Notes under the pieces: generated by a model
Seen by the model: only the letters and a program-made list of their open reading frames with translations
Database searches by the model: none
Told to the model about the DNA's origin: nothing
Program-made: the position numbers and the translations under genes
Assembly (NCBI RefSeq): GCF_900129425.1
Contig: NZ_LT670817.1
Coordinates: 3,596,001-3,660,000 of the forward strand
Length of the DNA: 64,000 nucleotides
Source: Bradyrhizobium erythrophlei
Lineage (GTDB): Bacteria > Pseudomonadota > Alphaproteobacteria > Rhizobiales > Xanthobacteraceae
Direction: 5' to 3'
Shown here: in pieces, positions 44,837-54,201 of the stretch
How the letters are laid out: each line of letters begins with the position of its first letter
Numbering within the stretch: position 1 is the stretch's first letter

Positions 44837-45679
44837 ATGACAGAGGTGAACGACAATCGGCTCGGCGACTATCTGAGGAACCGGCGCACGAAGCTCGATC
44901 CCGCGTCGTTCGGCTTGTCCGGCAGCCGCCGGCGCACGGCGGGACTGCGCCGGGAAGAAGTGGCACAGCGCGCCAATATCAGCGCGACCTGGTACACGTG
45001 GCTGGAGCAGGGCCGCGGCGGCCATCCCTCCGCGGACGTGCTGGACCGCATCGCCAAGGCGCTGACGCTGACCGAGGTCGAGCGCGAACACCTGTTCCTG
45101 CTCGGCCTCGGCCGTCCGCCCGAAGTCCGCTATCGCGGCGGCGACGCGATCACGCCGCGACTGCAGCGCCTGCTCGAAGCGCTGGCCTACAGTCCGGCGA
45201 TTGTCAGGACGGCGACGTGGGACGTGGTCGCCTGGAACCGGGCGGCGGCGGCCGTACTCACCGATTACGGCTCCCTGCCACCCGAACAGCGCAACGTTCT
45301 GCGCATGATCTTCTGCGATCCCCGCGTCCGTGCCGCGCAGTTCGACTGGGAAAGCGTGGCCCGCTTCGTGGTGGGCGCCTTCCGGATCGATGCCGCGCGC
45401 GCAGGCGCCGCGGCCGAGGTCGAGCCGCTCGTCGATGAACTGTGTCGCACGAGTCCCGAATTCGCGGCGATGTGGCGTGACAATGACGTGCGAACCCACG
45501 GCGACGGGGTGAAGCGCCTGCGCCATCCCGTGCTGGGGCCGATCGCGCTGGAATACTCGGCCTTCGCGGTCGACGGGCGGCCGGATCTTCAGATGATCGT
45601 CTACAATCCGGCGACATCGGCCGATGCGGAGCAGGTCAGGTCTCTGATCGAGCGAACGTCGGCGATCGCTGCGGAGTGA
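44837..45679 (+). CDS. XRE-type regulator with MmyB-like ligand-binding domain
   Basis: 280 residues. The N-terminal helix-turn-helix (about 8-85) contains GLRREEVAQRANISATWYTW and DVLDRIAKAL. The C-terminal ~180 residues match the MmyB-like/PAS-type ligand-binding domain (ATWDVVAWNRAAAAVL, NVLRMIFCDPRVR, GVKRLRHPVLGPIALEY). This class commonly represses a divergent oxidoreductase gene and responds to a fatty acid-like or other small ligand. Here the divergent partners are two SDR genes. A short leader and the inverted repeat at 44788 support autoregulation. Confidence 0.92.
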   Translation: MTEVNDNRLGDYLRNRRTKLDPASFGLSGSRRRTAGLRREEVAQRANISATWYTWLEQGRGGHPSADVLDRIAKALTLTEVEREHLFLLGLGRPPEVRYRGGDAITPRLQRLLEALAYSPAIVRTATWDVVAWNRAAAAVLTDYGSLPPEQRNVLRMIFCDPRVRAAQFDWESVARFVVGAFRIDAARAGAAAEVEPLVDELCRTSPEFAAMWRDNDVRTHGDGVKRLRHPVLGPIALEYSAFAVDGRPDLQMIVYNPATSADAEQVRSLIERTSAIAAE

Positions 45680-45694
45680 ATGCGGGAGGCGCTC

Positions 45695-46093
45695 TCAAAC
45701 AATCCCGAAAATCGCCAGCGCCAGCACGGCCTGCGCCAGGAAGCCGACGGTGAAGGCTAAAGTGCGGAACACCGGCAGGCCCATCGTGTAGACGATCAAA
45801 TGCGCGACACGCGCCCAGAAATATACGGCGCAGGCGTAGACCGTCCACTTCGTCGAATAATCGATCTGCGCCAGAATCAGCACCAGCGGCGCGAAGATGA
45901 CCAGGTTTTCGACGGCGTTGTCATGGGCGAACATCAGGCGCGTTGCCCATTCCGCATGCGGCTTGTCGTTGCGCGACGGGTTGGCCATGGCGCCGCCGAG
46001 GCCGCGGACCTGGCAGCGATTGAGTATGTAGGGTACCCACAACAGCCCAGTCAGAATAACCGTCAGCGTCAGCCAGAACAATTCGCGCGTCAT
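45695..46093 (-). CDS. MAPEG-family membrane protein
   Basis: 132 residues with four hydrophobic segments. The signature is the central NDKPHAEWATRLMFAHDNAVENL stretch (Arg and Asn of the MAPEG active region). It is followed by YACAVYFWARVAHLIVYTMG and FRTLAFTVGFLAQAVLAL. Bacterial MAPEG proteins are glutathione-linked or of unknown function. The ATG at 46093 has GGGGGA six bases upstream; the frame upstream is Arg-rich and overlaps phaC, so it was rejected. It lies 74 bases after the end of phaC. Confidence 0.88.
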   Translation of the reverse strand: MTRELFWLTLTVILTGLLWVPYILNRCQVRGLGGAMANPSRNDKPHAEWATRLMFAHDNAVENLVIFAPLVLILAQIDYSTKWTVYACAVYFWARVAHLIVYTMGLPVFRTLAFTVGFLAQAVLALAIFGIV

Positions 46094-46167
46094 AGGTTTC
46101 CCCCTAATTGGAGTTTCGAATCTCGTCCCGGCGGGACGGCCTGTTATATCAGACGCGCTTGGTTGCG

Positions 46168-47973
46168 CTACGCGCGGACCCGGACGTAGCTGCCGGGCGC
46201 GTCTTCGATCGCAGGCAGCGCGTCGGTGCCGACGGCGCGCGCGGGCACTTCCTCGGCGTCGATGCTGGCGAGCCACTCACGCCAGTCGGACCACCACGAC
46301 CCCCTGTGTTCCCGGGCGCCCTTGAGCCAGTCCGCCAGCGTCACGTCCTTGATGTTGTCGTTGGTCCAGAACTGATATTTGCCTGACGATGGCGGGTTGA
46401 CCACGCCCGCGATATGCCCGGAACCGGACAGCACATATTTCACCGGACCGCCGAAAAACTGCGAACCGTAAAGCACCGAATCCGCCGGTGCGATATGATC
46501 CTCGCGCGTCGCCAGATTGTAGATCGGCACCTTCACCTTCGACAGATCGAGCAACGTGTTGTCCAGCACCATACTGCCGGTCGACAGCCGGTTTTCCAGA
46601 TAGCAGTTGCGTAAGTAGTACGAATGATTCGCCGCCGGCATCCGCGTCGCATCCGAATTCCAGTGCAGCAGATCGAACGCCGACGGCGACTGTCCCTTCA
46701 GGTAGTTGCTGACGACGTAGGACCAGATCAGATCGTTCGAGCGCAGCATGTTGAACGCCATCGCCATCTTGTTGCCTTCGAGCACGCCGCAGGCCTGCAT
46801 GTCGCGCTCGAGTGCCGAGATCTGGTCTTCATCGACGAACACCAGGAGATCGCCGGCGTGGCTGAAATCGACCTGCGCCGCCAGCAACGTCGCCGACGTC
46901 ACCCGCACGCGGCGTTTTTCCGCCAGCCATGCCAGCGTCGAGGCCAGCAGGGTGCCGCCGACACAGTAGCCCAGGGTGTGGACCTTCAGTTCGCCGGTGG
47001 CCCGCTCGATGGCATCCATCGCCGCCAGCGGACCTTCCTTCATGTAATCTTCGAAGGTTTTTGCGCCGAGGCTCTTGTCCGGGTTGACCCAGGAAATCAC
47101 GAACACGGTGATGCCCTGATCGACACACCATTTAATGAAGGATTTCTCCGGCTTGAGGTCGAGGATGTAGAATTTGTTGATCCACGGCGGCACGATCAAA
47201 AGCGGGGTGCGCAGCACGTTTTCGGTCGCCGGCTGATACTGGATCAGCTGCATCAGCTCGTTCTGGAAAATCACCTTGCCCGGCGTCGTCGCCATGTTGA
47301 CGCCGACCTCGAGATTGGCCGGGTCGGACTGGCGGATGCGCAGCGTGCCGTGTCCGGCCTCGATATCTTCTGCCAGCATTTTCATGCCGCGAACCAGATT
47401 GTCGCCGTTGGACGCCAATGTCTCGCGCAGCACTTCCGGATTGGTGAGAACGAAATTCGACGGCGCCAGCGCGTTGGTGATCTGCTGGACGTAGAATTCC
47501 GCCTTCTTGCGGGTGTGCGGGTCGAGGCCGTCGGCGTCGCGCACCAGATCCTGCGCCCACCGCGTCGTGAGCAGGTAAAGCTGCATCACGAAATCGAAGA
47601 ACTGGTTGGACTTCCACTCGGGGTCTTTGAATCGCTTGTCGCGCGGCGATGGCTCGATCGCCGGCAGCACCGCTTCGCCGGCCAGGCGGCGCATCGAGGA
47701 GCCCCACAGATCGAGATAGGCCTTGGCGATCTTCATCTGCAGGTCTGCCGACCGCTCGTTATCCGACAACCAATATTCCGCGACCGCGCTCAAGGTCTTG
47801 ACCACCTCGCCGATTTCGTTCGGCGGCTTATCCCTGGGCTCGGCGTTCTCGCGCGGCTTGAGATAGGCTGCGAGCGCCTGGCCGCTGCTCTCCATGGCCC
47901 GCGCGAGGTTCATCGCAAAGGCTTCGGGATCGAATTTTTTTGTAGCCTCGGCTTCAGTCGTAACGTCGCTCAT
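46168..47973 (-). CDS. phaC: Class I poly(3-hydroxyalkanoate) synthase
   Basis: 601 residues. PhaC polymerises 3-hydroxyacyl-CoA into storage polyester at the granule surface. The N-terminal domain (about 100-300) carries FVMQLYLLTTRWAQDLV and NFVLTNPEVLRETLASNG. The catalytic alpha/beta hydrolase domain has the lipase-like box GYCVGG with nucleophile Cys337, Asp in ATREDHIAP, and His in GSGHIAGV. Length fits class I, which needs no PhaE or PhaR partner. phaA/phaB are not in the window. It is divergent from the lipoprotein gene at 48240; the 266 bases between hold no gene I recognise. Confidence 0.96.
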   Translation of the reverse strand: MSDVTTEAEATKKFDPEAFAMNLARAMESSGQALAAYLKPRENAEPRDKPPNEIGEVVKTLSAVAEYWLSDNERSADLQMKIAKAYLDLWGSSMRRLAGEAVLPAIEPSPRDKRFKDPEWKSNQFFDFVMQLYLLTTRWAQDLVRDADGLDPHTRKKAEFYVQQITNALAPSNFVLTNPEVLRETLASNGDNLVRGMKMLAEDIEAGHGTLRIRQSDPANLEVGVNMATTPGKVIFQNELMQLIQYQPATENVLRTPLLIVPPWINKFYILDLKPEKSFIKWCVDQGITVFVISWVNPDKSLGAKTFEDYMKEGPLAAMDAIERATGELKVHTLGYCVGGTLLASTLAWLAEKRRVRVTSATLLAAQVDFSHAGDLLVFVDEDQISALERDMQACGVLEGNKMAMAFNMLRSNDLIWSYVVSNYLKGQSPSAFDLLHWNSDATRMPAANHSYYLRNCYLENRLSTGSMVLDNTLLDLSKVKVPIYNLATREDHIAPADSVLYGSQFFGGPVKYVLSGSGHIAGVVNPPSSGKYQFWTNDNIKDVTLADWLKGAREHRGSWWSDWREWLASIDAEEVPARAVGTDALPAIEDAPGSYVRVRA

Positions 47974-48239
47974 ATCCCGACACTATAGGTTCATTTCAAG
48001 TTCGTCACCGCGCAGATCGATGGCTGGCTTGAGGTTAATCTCGGCCGCTGGGCTGTTGCACTGCGACAAAGTATCTTGGCTCTGTCATATTGAAGCCCCA
48101 ACCGTGCGGTTTGGTGTTCAGGCTTTAATCGTTTTGGGCGACAATGGTTTGGGCGCCGCCGCAACAATTGATGAAATTAAGCATCACGCACTACCACGCA
48201 CTACAGGGTCAGCTCGGCGAAGTGAGGACTTCCGGACGG

Positions 48240-48551
48240 ATGATGTCGGCCGATCGAAAAATGAACGCGCTGACGTTGGCAGCCGGGCTGCTGTTGGCGC
48301 TTGCGCTCGGCGGTTGCTCGAGTTCGATCGCGGATTTGCCGTCGGTCGGCACGCCGGCCGGCGCCCCGGTGCGCCCGACCGATGCCGGCGGTTACCTTCC
48401 GGTTCATGATCTGCCTCCGGACCGCGGCGATCCCGAACTGGAGCCGGCGGAGCGGGCCAAGATACAGGCCGAACTGATTGCCGCGCGCGATCGCCAGGCG
48501 TCGGCGGCAGCGGCCCAAGACCCGGCCGCCAAGGACCCGGCCGCAAAGTGA
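48240..48551 (+). CDS. Small predicted lipoprotein
   Basis: 103 residues. A hydrophobic leader (ALTLAAGLLLALALGGC) ends in a lipobox with Cys near residue 25, followed by SSSIADLPSVGTPAG. The mature part is Pro/Ala/Glu-rich, with DLPPDRGDPELEPAERAKI and a helical AELIAARDRQ, ending in two tandem DPAAK units. It probably sits on the outer membrane. Three in-frame ATGs (48240, 48243, 48261) are possible, the first two having a GGAC-type site upstream. I know no function; similar small lipoproteins occur before alaC-hom in related genomes. Confidence 0.72.
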   Translation: MMSADRKMNALTLAAGLLLALALGGCSSSIADLPSVGTPAGAPVRPTDAGGYLPVHDLPPDRGDPELEPAERAKIQAELIAARDRQASAAAAQDPAAKDPAAK

Positions 48552-48758
48552 CCTGACGGCCCAGTAAACGGCTGGTGCAGCCGGGCGTCCGTGGTAAAAG
48601 GACCCAATTCAACCGCAAATCAGGGCGAAGACTTGGAATGTTCGCCAGAATGCGCCCTAAATCCTTGATTTAGTGCGCTTTCCGGACGAAGCCGAATTCC
48701 GTGTCGTTAAGCAGGGTGTCGGCGATTCCGCCCTGATGGGTTGTCGGAGCAAGGTCCC

Positions 48759-49979
48759 ATGGAAGATTTCTACCGCATCCGCCGTCTGCCGCCATACGTG
48801 TTCGAACAGGTCAATCGCGCCAAGGCGGCCGCGCGCAATGCCGGCGCCGATATCATCGACCTCGGCATGGGCAATCCGGACCTGCCGACGCCGCCCCATG
48901 TCATCGAGAAACTCAAGGAAACATTGGGCAAGCCGCGGACCGACCGCTACTCCGCCTCACGCGGCATTACCGGCCTGCGCAAGGCGCAGGCGGCCTATTA
49001 CGCCAGGCGCTTCGGGGTAAAGCTCAATCCCGAGACCCAGGTGGTTGCCACGCTCGGCTCGAAAGAGGGCTTTGCCAATGTGGCGCAGGCGATCACCGCG
49101 CCCGGCGACGTCGTGCTGTGTCCGAATCCGAGCTATCCGATTCATGCCTTTGGATTTCTGATGGCCGGCGGCGTGATCCGCTCGGTGCCCTCGGAACCGA
49201 CGCCGCAATTCTTCGAGGCGGTGGAGCGCGCGATCATCCATTCGATCCCCAAGCCGCTCGCGATCGTCGTCTGCTATCCCTCGAATCCGACCGCCTATGT
49301 CGCGAGCCTCGATTTCTACAGGGATCTGGTGGCGTTCGCCAAAAAGCACGAGATCTTCATCCTGTCGGATCTGGCCTACGCCGAAGTCTATTTCGACGAC
49401 GATAATCCGCCGCCCTCGGTGCTGCAGGTTCCCGGCGCGATCGACGTGACCGTGGAATTCACCTCGATGTCGAAGACGTTTTCGATGGCCGGCTGGCGCA
49501 TGGGGTTTGCCGTCGGCAACGACCGGATCATCGCCGCCCTGGCGCGGGTGAAATCCTATCTCGATTACGGCGCGTTCACGCCGATCCAGGTCGCCGCGAC
49601 CGCGGCGCTGAACGGTCCGGACGATTGCATTCGCGAGATGCGCGACACCTACCGCAAGCGCCGGGATGCGCTGGTGGAGTCATTCGGCCGGGCAGGGTGG
49701 GAGATCCCGCCGCCGCAGGCCTCGATGTTCGCGTGGGCGCCGCTGCCGGCGGCGTTCCGCGGGGTCGGCAGCATGCAATTCGCGACCCTGATGGTTGAGA
49801 AATCCGGCGTCGTGGTGTCCCCGGGTGTTGCCTTTGGCGAGCACGGCGAGGGCTATGTTCGTATCGCCATGGTGGAAAACGAGCAACGTATTCGCCAGGC
49901 CGCCCGTGGCGTGCGCCGCTTCCTTGAAAGCGGCATCGAAACGTTGCACAACGTGGTTCCTCTCGCCAACCGGCGGTAG
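48759..49979 (+). CDS. Fold-type I aminotransferase (AlaC/LL-DAP-aminotransferase-like)
   Basis: 406 residues. A PLP aminotransferase with RLPPYVFEQVNRAK, DLGMGNPDLPTP, YPSNPTA, DLAYAEVYFD, the PLP Lys in SMSKTFSMAGWRMGFAVGN, and the substrate Arg in GEGYVRIAMV. It is close to the AlaC-type alanine-forming and methionine-salvage aminotransferases. Its position 23 bases before homoserine dehydrogenase fits an amino acid role, possibly in the aspartate family. The start is ATG 48759, with GGAG and AAGG upstream; an in-frame TTG six codons earlier was rejected. Confidence 0.9.
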   Translation: MEDFYRIRRLPPYVFEQVNRAKAAARNAGADIIDLGMGNPDLPTPPHVIEKLKETLGKPRTDRYSASRGITGLRKAQAAYYARRFGVKLNPETQVVATLGSKEGFANVAQAITAPGDVVLCPNPSYPIHAFGFLMAGGVIRSVPSEPTPQFFEAVERAIIHSIPKPLAIVVCYPSNPTAYVASLDFYRDLVAFAKKHEIFILSDLAYAEVYFDDDNPPPSVLQVPGAIDVTVEFTSMSKTFSMAGWRMGFAVGNDRIIAALARVKSYLDYGAFTPIQVAATAALNGPDDCIREMRDTYRKRRDALVESFGRAGWEIPPPQASMFAWAPLPAAFRGVGSMQFATLMVEKSGVVVSPGVAFGEHGEGYVRIAMVENEQRIRQAARGVRRFLESGIETLHNVVPLANRR

Positions 49980-50002
49980 CTTCTCCGGCAGGTTTTTGCT
50001 TC

Positions 50003-51322
50003 ATGGTCGCACCCCTGAAAGTGGGTATTGCGGGGCTCGGCACTGTTGGCGCCGAAGTCGTCCGCCTTATCGAAGAGCAAGGCCGAACTTTATCCGCGCG
50101 CTGCGGCCGCGGCGTGCGCGTCGTTGCCGTCACCGCGCGTTCGAAGGTGAAAAAACGCAGACTCGATCTGCGCGATATCGCCTGGGCCAAAAATGCACTG
50201 GCACTGGCCAGCGATCCCGGCATCGACTGCTTCGTCGAATTGATGGGCGGCTCCGGCGAGCCGGCGCTGTCGGCGATCGAGGCGGCGCTGAAATCCGGCA
50301 AATCGGTGGTCACCGCCAACAAGGCGCTGATTGCCAAACATGGATTGCGGCTGGCGAAGTCGGCCGAGAAGCATGGCGGCGCGTTGAATTTCGAGGCGGC
50401 GGTCGGGGCGGCTATCCCGGTGGTCAAAACCTTGCGCGAGGGCCTCGCGGGTACCGACGTCAACCGCGTCTACGGCATCCTCAACGGCACCTGCAATTAC
50501 ATCCTGACCCGGATGGAACAGGAGGGGTTGTCGTTTGCCGAGTGCCTGAAAGACGCGCAGCGTCTCGGTTACGCCGAGGCCAACCCGTCGTTCGACGTCG
50601 ACGGCCATGATACCGCGCAGAAGCTGGCCATTCTCGCCAGTCTCGCCTTCGGCACCAAGGTCGCGCAGAGCGCGGTCTATGTCGAAGGTATTTCCTCGAT
50701 CGCCCCCGAAGACCTGCGCGCCGCCGAGGAACTCGGCTATCGCGTCAAGCTGCTCGGGGTCGCGGTGCGGACCGCCAAAGGTATCGAACAGCGCGTGCAT
50801 CCGACCATGGTGCCGAAATCGTCCTCGATCGCGCAGGTCATGGGTGTCACCAATGCGGTAACCATCGATGGCGCGGGCATCCCGCCGATCACCCTGGTCG
50901 GCCCGGGGGCAGGGGGGGCTGCGACCGCCTCGGCCGTGGTCGCCGACATCGCCGACGTCGCGCGCGGTATCCGCGCCATGCCGTTCGGGCGCCCGGTGGA
51001 GCGGTTGCGCGCGACCAGCAAGGCGCCGATGGAGCGCCATGAGGGCGGTTACTATATCCGCCTGATGGCGCGCGATCTGGCAGGTACCGCGGCGACGATC
51101 GCCACCCGGCTGGCGGAGCAGAAAATTTCCATCGAATCGATCGTGCAGCGCCATTCCGACGGTGTTGACGCCAACGGCGCGGCGAGAAAAGCTTCGCCGG
51201 TGCCGGTCATTCTGATTACCTATGCGACCAGCGAAGACGCCGTATATCGCGCGCTGCAGGCCGTGCAGCGCGACAAGGTAATCAGTGGCCGGCCGCAGGT
51301 GATCCGGATCGAGAAAAACTAG
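50003..51322 (+). CDS. hom: Homoserine dehydrogenase
   Basis: 439 residues. It reduces aspartate semialdehyde to homoserine for threonine and methionine. The Rossmann motif is GIAGLGTVGAEVV. The catalytic core shows VTANKALIAKHG, GILNGTCNYIL and NPSFDVDGHDTAQKLAIL. The C-terminal ACT domain (about 350-430), with YYIRLMARDLAGTAATIA, is the usual site of threonine feedback. It lies 23 bases after the aminotransferase, and glpX follows 80 bases later, so all three may form one unit. Confidence 0.96.
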   Translation: MVAPLKVGIAGLGTVGAEVVRLIEEQGRTLSARCGRGVRVVAVTARSKVKKRRLDLRDIAWAKNALALASDPGIDCFVELMGGSGEPALSAIEAALKSGKSVVTANKALIAKHGLRLAKSAEKHGGALNFEAAVGAAIPVVKTLREGLAGTDVNRVYGILNGTCNYILTRMEQEGLSFAECLKDAQRLGYAEANPSFDVDGHDTAQKLAILASLAFGTKVAQSAVYVEGISSIAPEDLRAAEELGYRVKLLGVAVRTAKGIEQRVHPTMVPKSSSIAQVMGVTNAVTIDGAGIPPITLVGPGAGGAATASAVVADIADVARGIRAMPFGRPVERLRATSKAPMERHEGGYYIRLMARDLAGTAATIATRLAEQKISIESIVQRHSDGVDANGAARKASPVPVILITYATSEDAVYRALQAVQRDKVISGRPQVIRIEKN

Positions 51323-51402
51323 CGCGGGGTTCGAACGGACGACGCGTCAAACGATTATATGCGGGCCAGCAAATCCGCCGTGAAGTTTTAGGGAGTTCGC
51401 CG

Positions 51403-52401
51403 ATGTCTACCCATATTTCCGTTCCGCCGCAGCTGTTGCTGGAGCGCATTCTGACGCTCGAGATCGTGCGGGTGACGGAACGCGCGGCGGTGTCGGCCGC
51501 GCGGCTGCGCGGCCACGGCAACGAGAAGGCGGCGGACCAGGCCGCGGTCGACGCGATGCGCCGCGAACTCAACAAGCTGCCGATCGAAGGCACGGTCGTG
51601 ATCGGCGAGGGCGAGCGCGACGAGGCGCCGATGCTGTTCATCGGCGAGAAGGTCGGCATCAACGCCGGCCCAAAGGTCGATATCGCCGTCGATCCCCTGG
51701 AGGGCACCACGCTGTGCGCCAAGAACATGCCGGGCTCGATCGCGACCATGGCGATGGCGGATGGCGGCACGCTGCTGCACGCGCCCGACGTTTACATGCA
51801 GAAGATCGCCATCGGGCCCGGCTACGCCAAGGGCCTCATCGAGCTTGACGCTTCTCCCGCCGACAACGTTCGCCGGCTGGCCAAGGCCAAAGGCGTCGAC
51901 ACTTCCGCGATCACGGTGCTGGTGCTCGATCGCCCGCGCCATTCCGATATCATCAACGGCGTGCGCGCGACCGGTGCCGCGGTCCGGCTCATCACCGATG
52001 GCGACGTTGCCGGCGTCATCCATTGCGCCGACCCTGATAATACCGGGGTCGACATGTATATCGGCACCGGCGGCGCGCCCGAGGGCGTGCTGGCGGCAGT
52101 GGCGCTGCGCTGCATCGGCGGCCAGATGCAATGCCGGCTGATTCTCGACACCGAGGAGAAACGCGAGCGCGCGCGCAAGATGGGCGTCACCGATCCGAGC
52201 TTCATCTACGGCATCGAGGACATGGCGCGAGGCGACTGCCTGTTCGCCGCGACCGGCGTCACCGACGGTTCGCTGCTCTCGGGCGTCAAGTTCCGCAAGG
52301 ATGTGATCGAGACGGAAACCGTTGTGATGCGTTCCGTCACCGGCACCGTGCGCTACATCAAGGCCCAGCATCGGCAGCTTGATAAATTTCACCTCGATTG
52401 A
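51403..52401 (+). CDS. glpX: Class II fructose-1,6-bisphosphatase
   Basis: 332 residues. The enzyme dephosphorylates fructose-1,6-bisphosphate, or sedoheptulose-1,7-bisphosphate, in gluconeogenesis and carbon fixation. GlpX-family marks are ARLRGHGNEKAADQAAVDAM, the metal-binding GEGERDEAPM and DPLEGTTLC, and IGTGGAPEGVLAA. A GGGAG site precedes the ATG. The hom-glpX order recurs in Bradyrhizobium-like genomes. A palindromic repeat starts 20 bases past the stop. Confidence 0.95.
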   Translation: MSTHISVPPQLLLERILTLEIVRVTERAAVSAARLRGHGNEKAADQAAVDAMRRELNKLPIEGTVVIGEGERDEAPMLFIGEKVGINAGPKVDIAVDPLEGTTLCAKNMPGSIATMAMADGGTLLHAPDVYMQKIAIGPGYAKGLIELDASPADNVRRLAKAKGVDTSAITVLVLDRPRHSDIINGVRATGAAVRLITDGDVAGVIHCADPDNTGVDMYIGTGGAPEGVLAAVALRCIGGQMQCRLILDTEEKRERARKMGVTDPSFIYGIEDMARGDCLFAATGVTDGSLLSGVKFRKDVIETETVVMRSVTGTVRYIKAQHRQLDKFHLD

Positions 52402-52421
52402 GGGTGAGATAAAACTGCAAG

Positions 52422-52525
52422 TCGTCATTCCGGGGCGATGCGTAGCATCGAACCACAGATGTGCAATTGCACATCGGGGAATCTCGAGATTCCGGGTTCG
52501 CGCTTCGCGCGCCCCGGAATGACGG
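52422..52525. repeat. Dispersed palindromic repeat (GTCATTCC...GGAATGAC family), copy 2
   Basis: CGTCATTCCGGGGCG at 52423 pairs with CGCCCCGGAATGACG-type sequence ending near 52524. Internal palindromes are GATGCGTAGCATC and GATGTGCAATTGCACATC, with CTCGAG in the centre of GGGAATCTCGAGATTCC. Compared with the copy at 41082, the shared core is in the opposite orientation. Confidence 0.85.
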
Positions 52526-52547
52526 ATCAAAAAACCAGGGAGCCAAC

Positions 52548-53267
52548 ATGTCCGATATTTCCGCCGTTAAAGCGCTGGTGTTCGATGTGTTCGGCACCGT
52601 GGTCGACTGGCGCACCAGCCTGATCGCGGATTTCGGCAAATGGGGCGAGACGCGGGGGATCAAGGCGGACTGGACCGCGCTGGTCGATGGCTGGCGCGCC
52701 GTCTATGCCGCCTCGATGGACGAGGTGCGCAAGCATCCCGAGCGCGGCTACGTCATCCTCGACACGCTGCACCGGCAGTCGCTGGAAAAACTGGTCGCGC
52801 AGTTGTCAATCACCGGATTGAACGACGCCGACCTCGATTACCTCACCAAGGGCTGGCATCGGCTTCATGCCTGGCCGGACAGCGTCGCCGGACTGACGCG
52901 GCTCAAGACAAAATACATCATCAGCCCGCTCTCGAACGGCAACGTCGCGCTGTTGACCAACATGGCGAAGTTCGCGGGCTTGCCGTGGGACCTGGTGATG
53001 TCGGCGGAACTGTTCGAACACTACAAGCCCGATCCCGAAACCTATCTCGGCGCGGCAAAACTGCTGTGCCTGCCGCCGGAGCAGGTGATGATGGTCGCAG
53101 CCCACAACCACGATCTGAAGGCCGCGCAGAAACTGGGATTGAAAACCGCCTTCGTCGCGCGCCCGACCGAATACGGCCCGCTGCAGAAATACGATTTCGA
53201 GGCGAGGGGCGACTGGGACATCGTGGCGAAAGACTTCGGCGGGGTCGCCGACAAGATGGGATGTTAG
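52548..53267 (+). CDS. Haloacid dehalogenase type II (HAD superfamily)
   Basis: 239 residues. It has the nucleophile Asp13 in VFDVFGTVVDW, Ser/Asn in ISPLSNGNVA, Lys in HYKPDPETYLG and the acidic motif in VAAHNHDLKAA. These fit the L-2-haloacid dehalogenase type II subgroup, which hydrolyses short 2-haloacids; many members have other phosphatase or dehalogenase activity. ATG 52548 has GGGAG five bases upstream. The upstream in-frame part is encoded by the repeat and was excluded. Convergent with the encapsulin operon. Confidence 0.9.
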   Translation: MSDISAVKALVFDVFGTVVDWRTSLIADFGKWGETRGIKADWTALVDGWRAVYAASMDEVRKHPERGYVILDTLHRQSLEKLVAQLSITGLNDADLDYLTKGWHRLHAWPDSVAGLTRLKTKYIISPLSNGNVALLTNMAKFAGLPWDLVMSAELFEHYKPDPETYLGAAKLLCLPPEQVMMVAAHNHDLKAAQKLGLKTAFVARPTEYGPLQKYDFEARGDWDIVAKDFGGVADKMGC

Positions 53268-53297
53268 CGACCGCGCGGCGGGCCGGGTTACCCTGAA

Positions 53298-53318
53298 CTG
53301 CGCGCCCTTCGCGCGCAG
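53298..53318. terminator. Possible bidirectional hairpin between convergent genes
   Basis: CTGCGCGC and GCGCGCAG form a perfect eight-base stem around CCTTC. It lies between the haloacid dehalogenase end (53267) and the encapsulin end (53383). No T run follows on either side, so it may be a weak terminator or only an RNA end. Confidence 0.35.
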
Positions 53319-53382
53319 CCTGCTGACACGCGCCGAATTCAATCGTTTGGACAATGACCGCTTTTTGCGACAATGAGCGAAA

Positions 53383-54201
53383 TCAGGCTTTGGCTTTGGC
53401 CTCGTTGACGGTCAGAGCAACGGAAGCCTCGGTGGTCAGTAACAGGAAGGTAAATGTCTCCTGCAGGTAGAGCCGAACCTTTTCGTCGTCGTGACCTAGA
53501 TAGCCGATCGACACATCCTCTCCGATATACAAACCGAAATCGCCGCCGCGCGTCGTCAGCACGAATGCACCGGTAATCGCGGGCGCCCAGACGATTTCGC
53601 CGTCCACGAGATCCCTGATGTGCCGCATTACCGGATAACCGTGATCGCTGCTCTCGCTCAGGGCCGTATAGGCCTCGGCGCCCAGCACCACGGAATAGGG
53701 ACCGTTGACGCCTTCCATTCGCAATTGACCGAGCGCCTGGGCAATGACGTCGGGATAGGCGCGTACTTCGGACGGAAGCGTCAGGACCGGATTGCTGGTT
53801 CGCTGGCGGACGCCTCCGATACCTGCAGCGGCGTAGCCCTCGAAGATCGCCCGGTCCTCCGCGAAGGCCAGCAGCCGTGCGGCGTCCTTGGCAGGCTGCC
53901 AGTCTGAATCGTTGGCGCCGCGCTCCACGTCATCGATCTGCTGGCGATTGAGTTCGAAGGGAACCCGGAGTTCGACCAGCGGCTTGACCTCACGCTGTCG
54001 CGCAAGAATTCCGTCTCCGGGCGCGGCGACATTGCGCAGATGGCCGGTGCCGATAGCGGAAAGATCGACCCCTCCCGGCCCCTGCACGTCGACGACGCGC
54101 CGCCCGGCAAGGTAGCGCTTGATGGTGCGCGACGTTTCTTCCTCGATCTCTGACCATGCCGCGTCGGATATCGGGGCAAGCCCGCGGTGAAGATTATTCA
54201 T
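53383..54201 (-). CDS. Encapsulin shell protein (family 1, linocin-M18 type)
   Basis: 272 residues, normal for family 1 encapsulins. The opening MNNLHRGLAPISDAAWSEIE with TSRTIKRYLAGRRVVDV is the family signature. The HK97-phage-like fold segments continue in PGGVDLSAIGTGHL, SNPVLTLPSEVRAYPD, GPYSVVLGAEAYTAL and YIGEDVSIGYLGHDD. The protein self-assembles into a nanocompartment that encloses cargo enzymes. The start at 54201 overlaps the upstream DyP peroxidase stop by eight bases; the frame open to 54549 is DyP coding in another frame. The C-terminus ends in charged residues, as usual. The cargo is very likely the adjacent peroxidase. Confidence 0.95.
   Translation of the reverse strand: MNNLHRGLAPISDAAWSEIEEETSRTIKRYLAGRRVVDVQGPGGVDLSAIGTGHLRNVAAPGDGILARQREVKPLVELRVPFELNRQQIDDVERGANDSDWQPAKDAARLLAFAEDRAIFEGYAAAGIGGVRQRTSNPVLTLPSEVRAYPDVIAQALGQLRMEGVNGPYSVVLGAEAYTALSESSDHGYPVMRHIRDLVDGEIVWAPAITGAFVLTTRGGDFGLYIGEDVSIGYLGHDDEKVRLYLQETFTFLLLTTEASVALTVNEAKAKA

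Noticed and set aside
46624..47988. 454-codon open frame on the plus strand
   Set aside because: Antisense to phaC, Arg/His/Gln-rich; phaC is clear.
50090..51154. 354-codon open frame on the minus strand
   Set aside because: Antisense to hom; composition of a shadow frame.
51320..51400. Possible tRNA because of a GGTTCGAA word
   Set aside because: No acceptor or anticodon stem can be formed around it.
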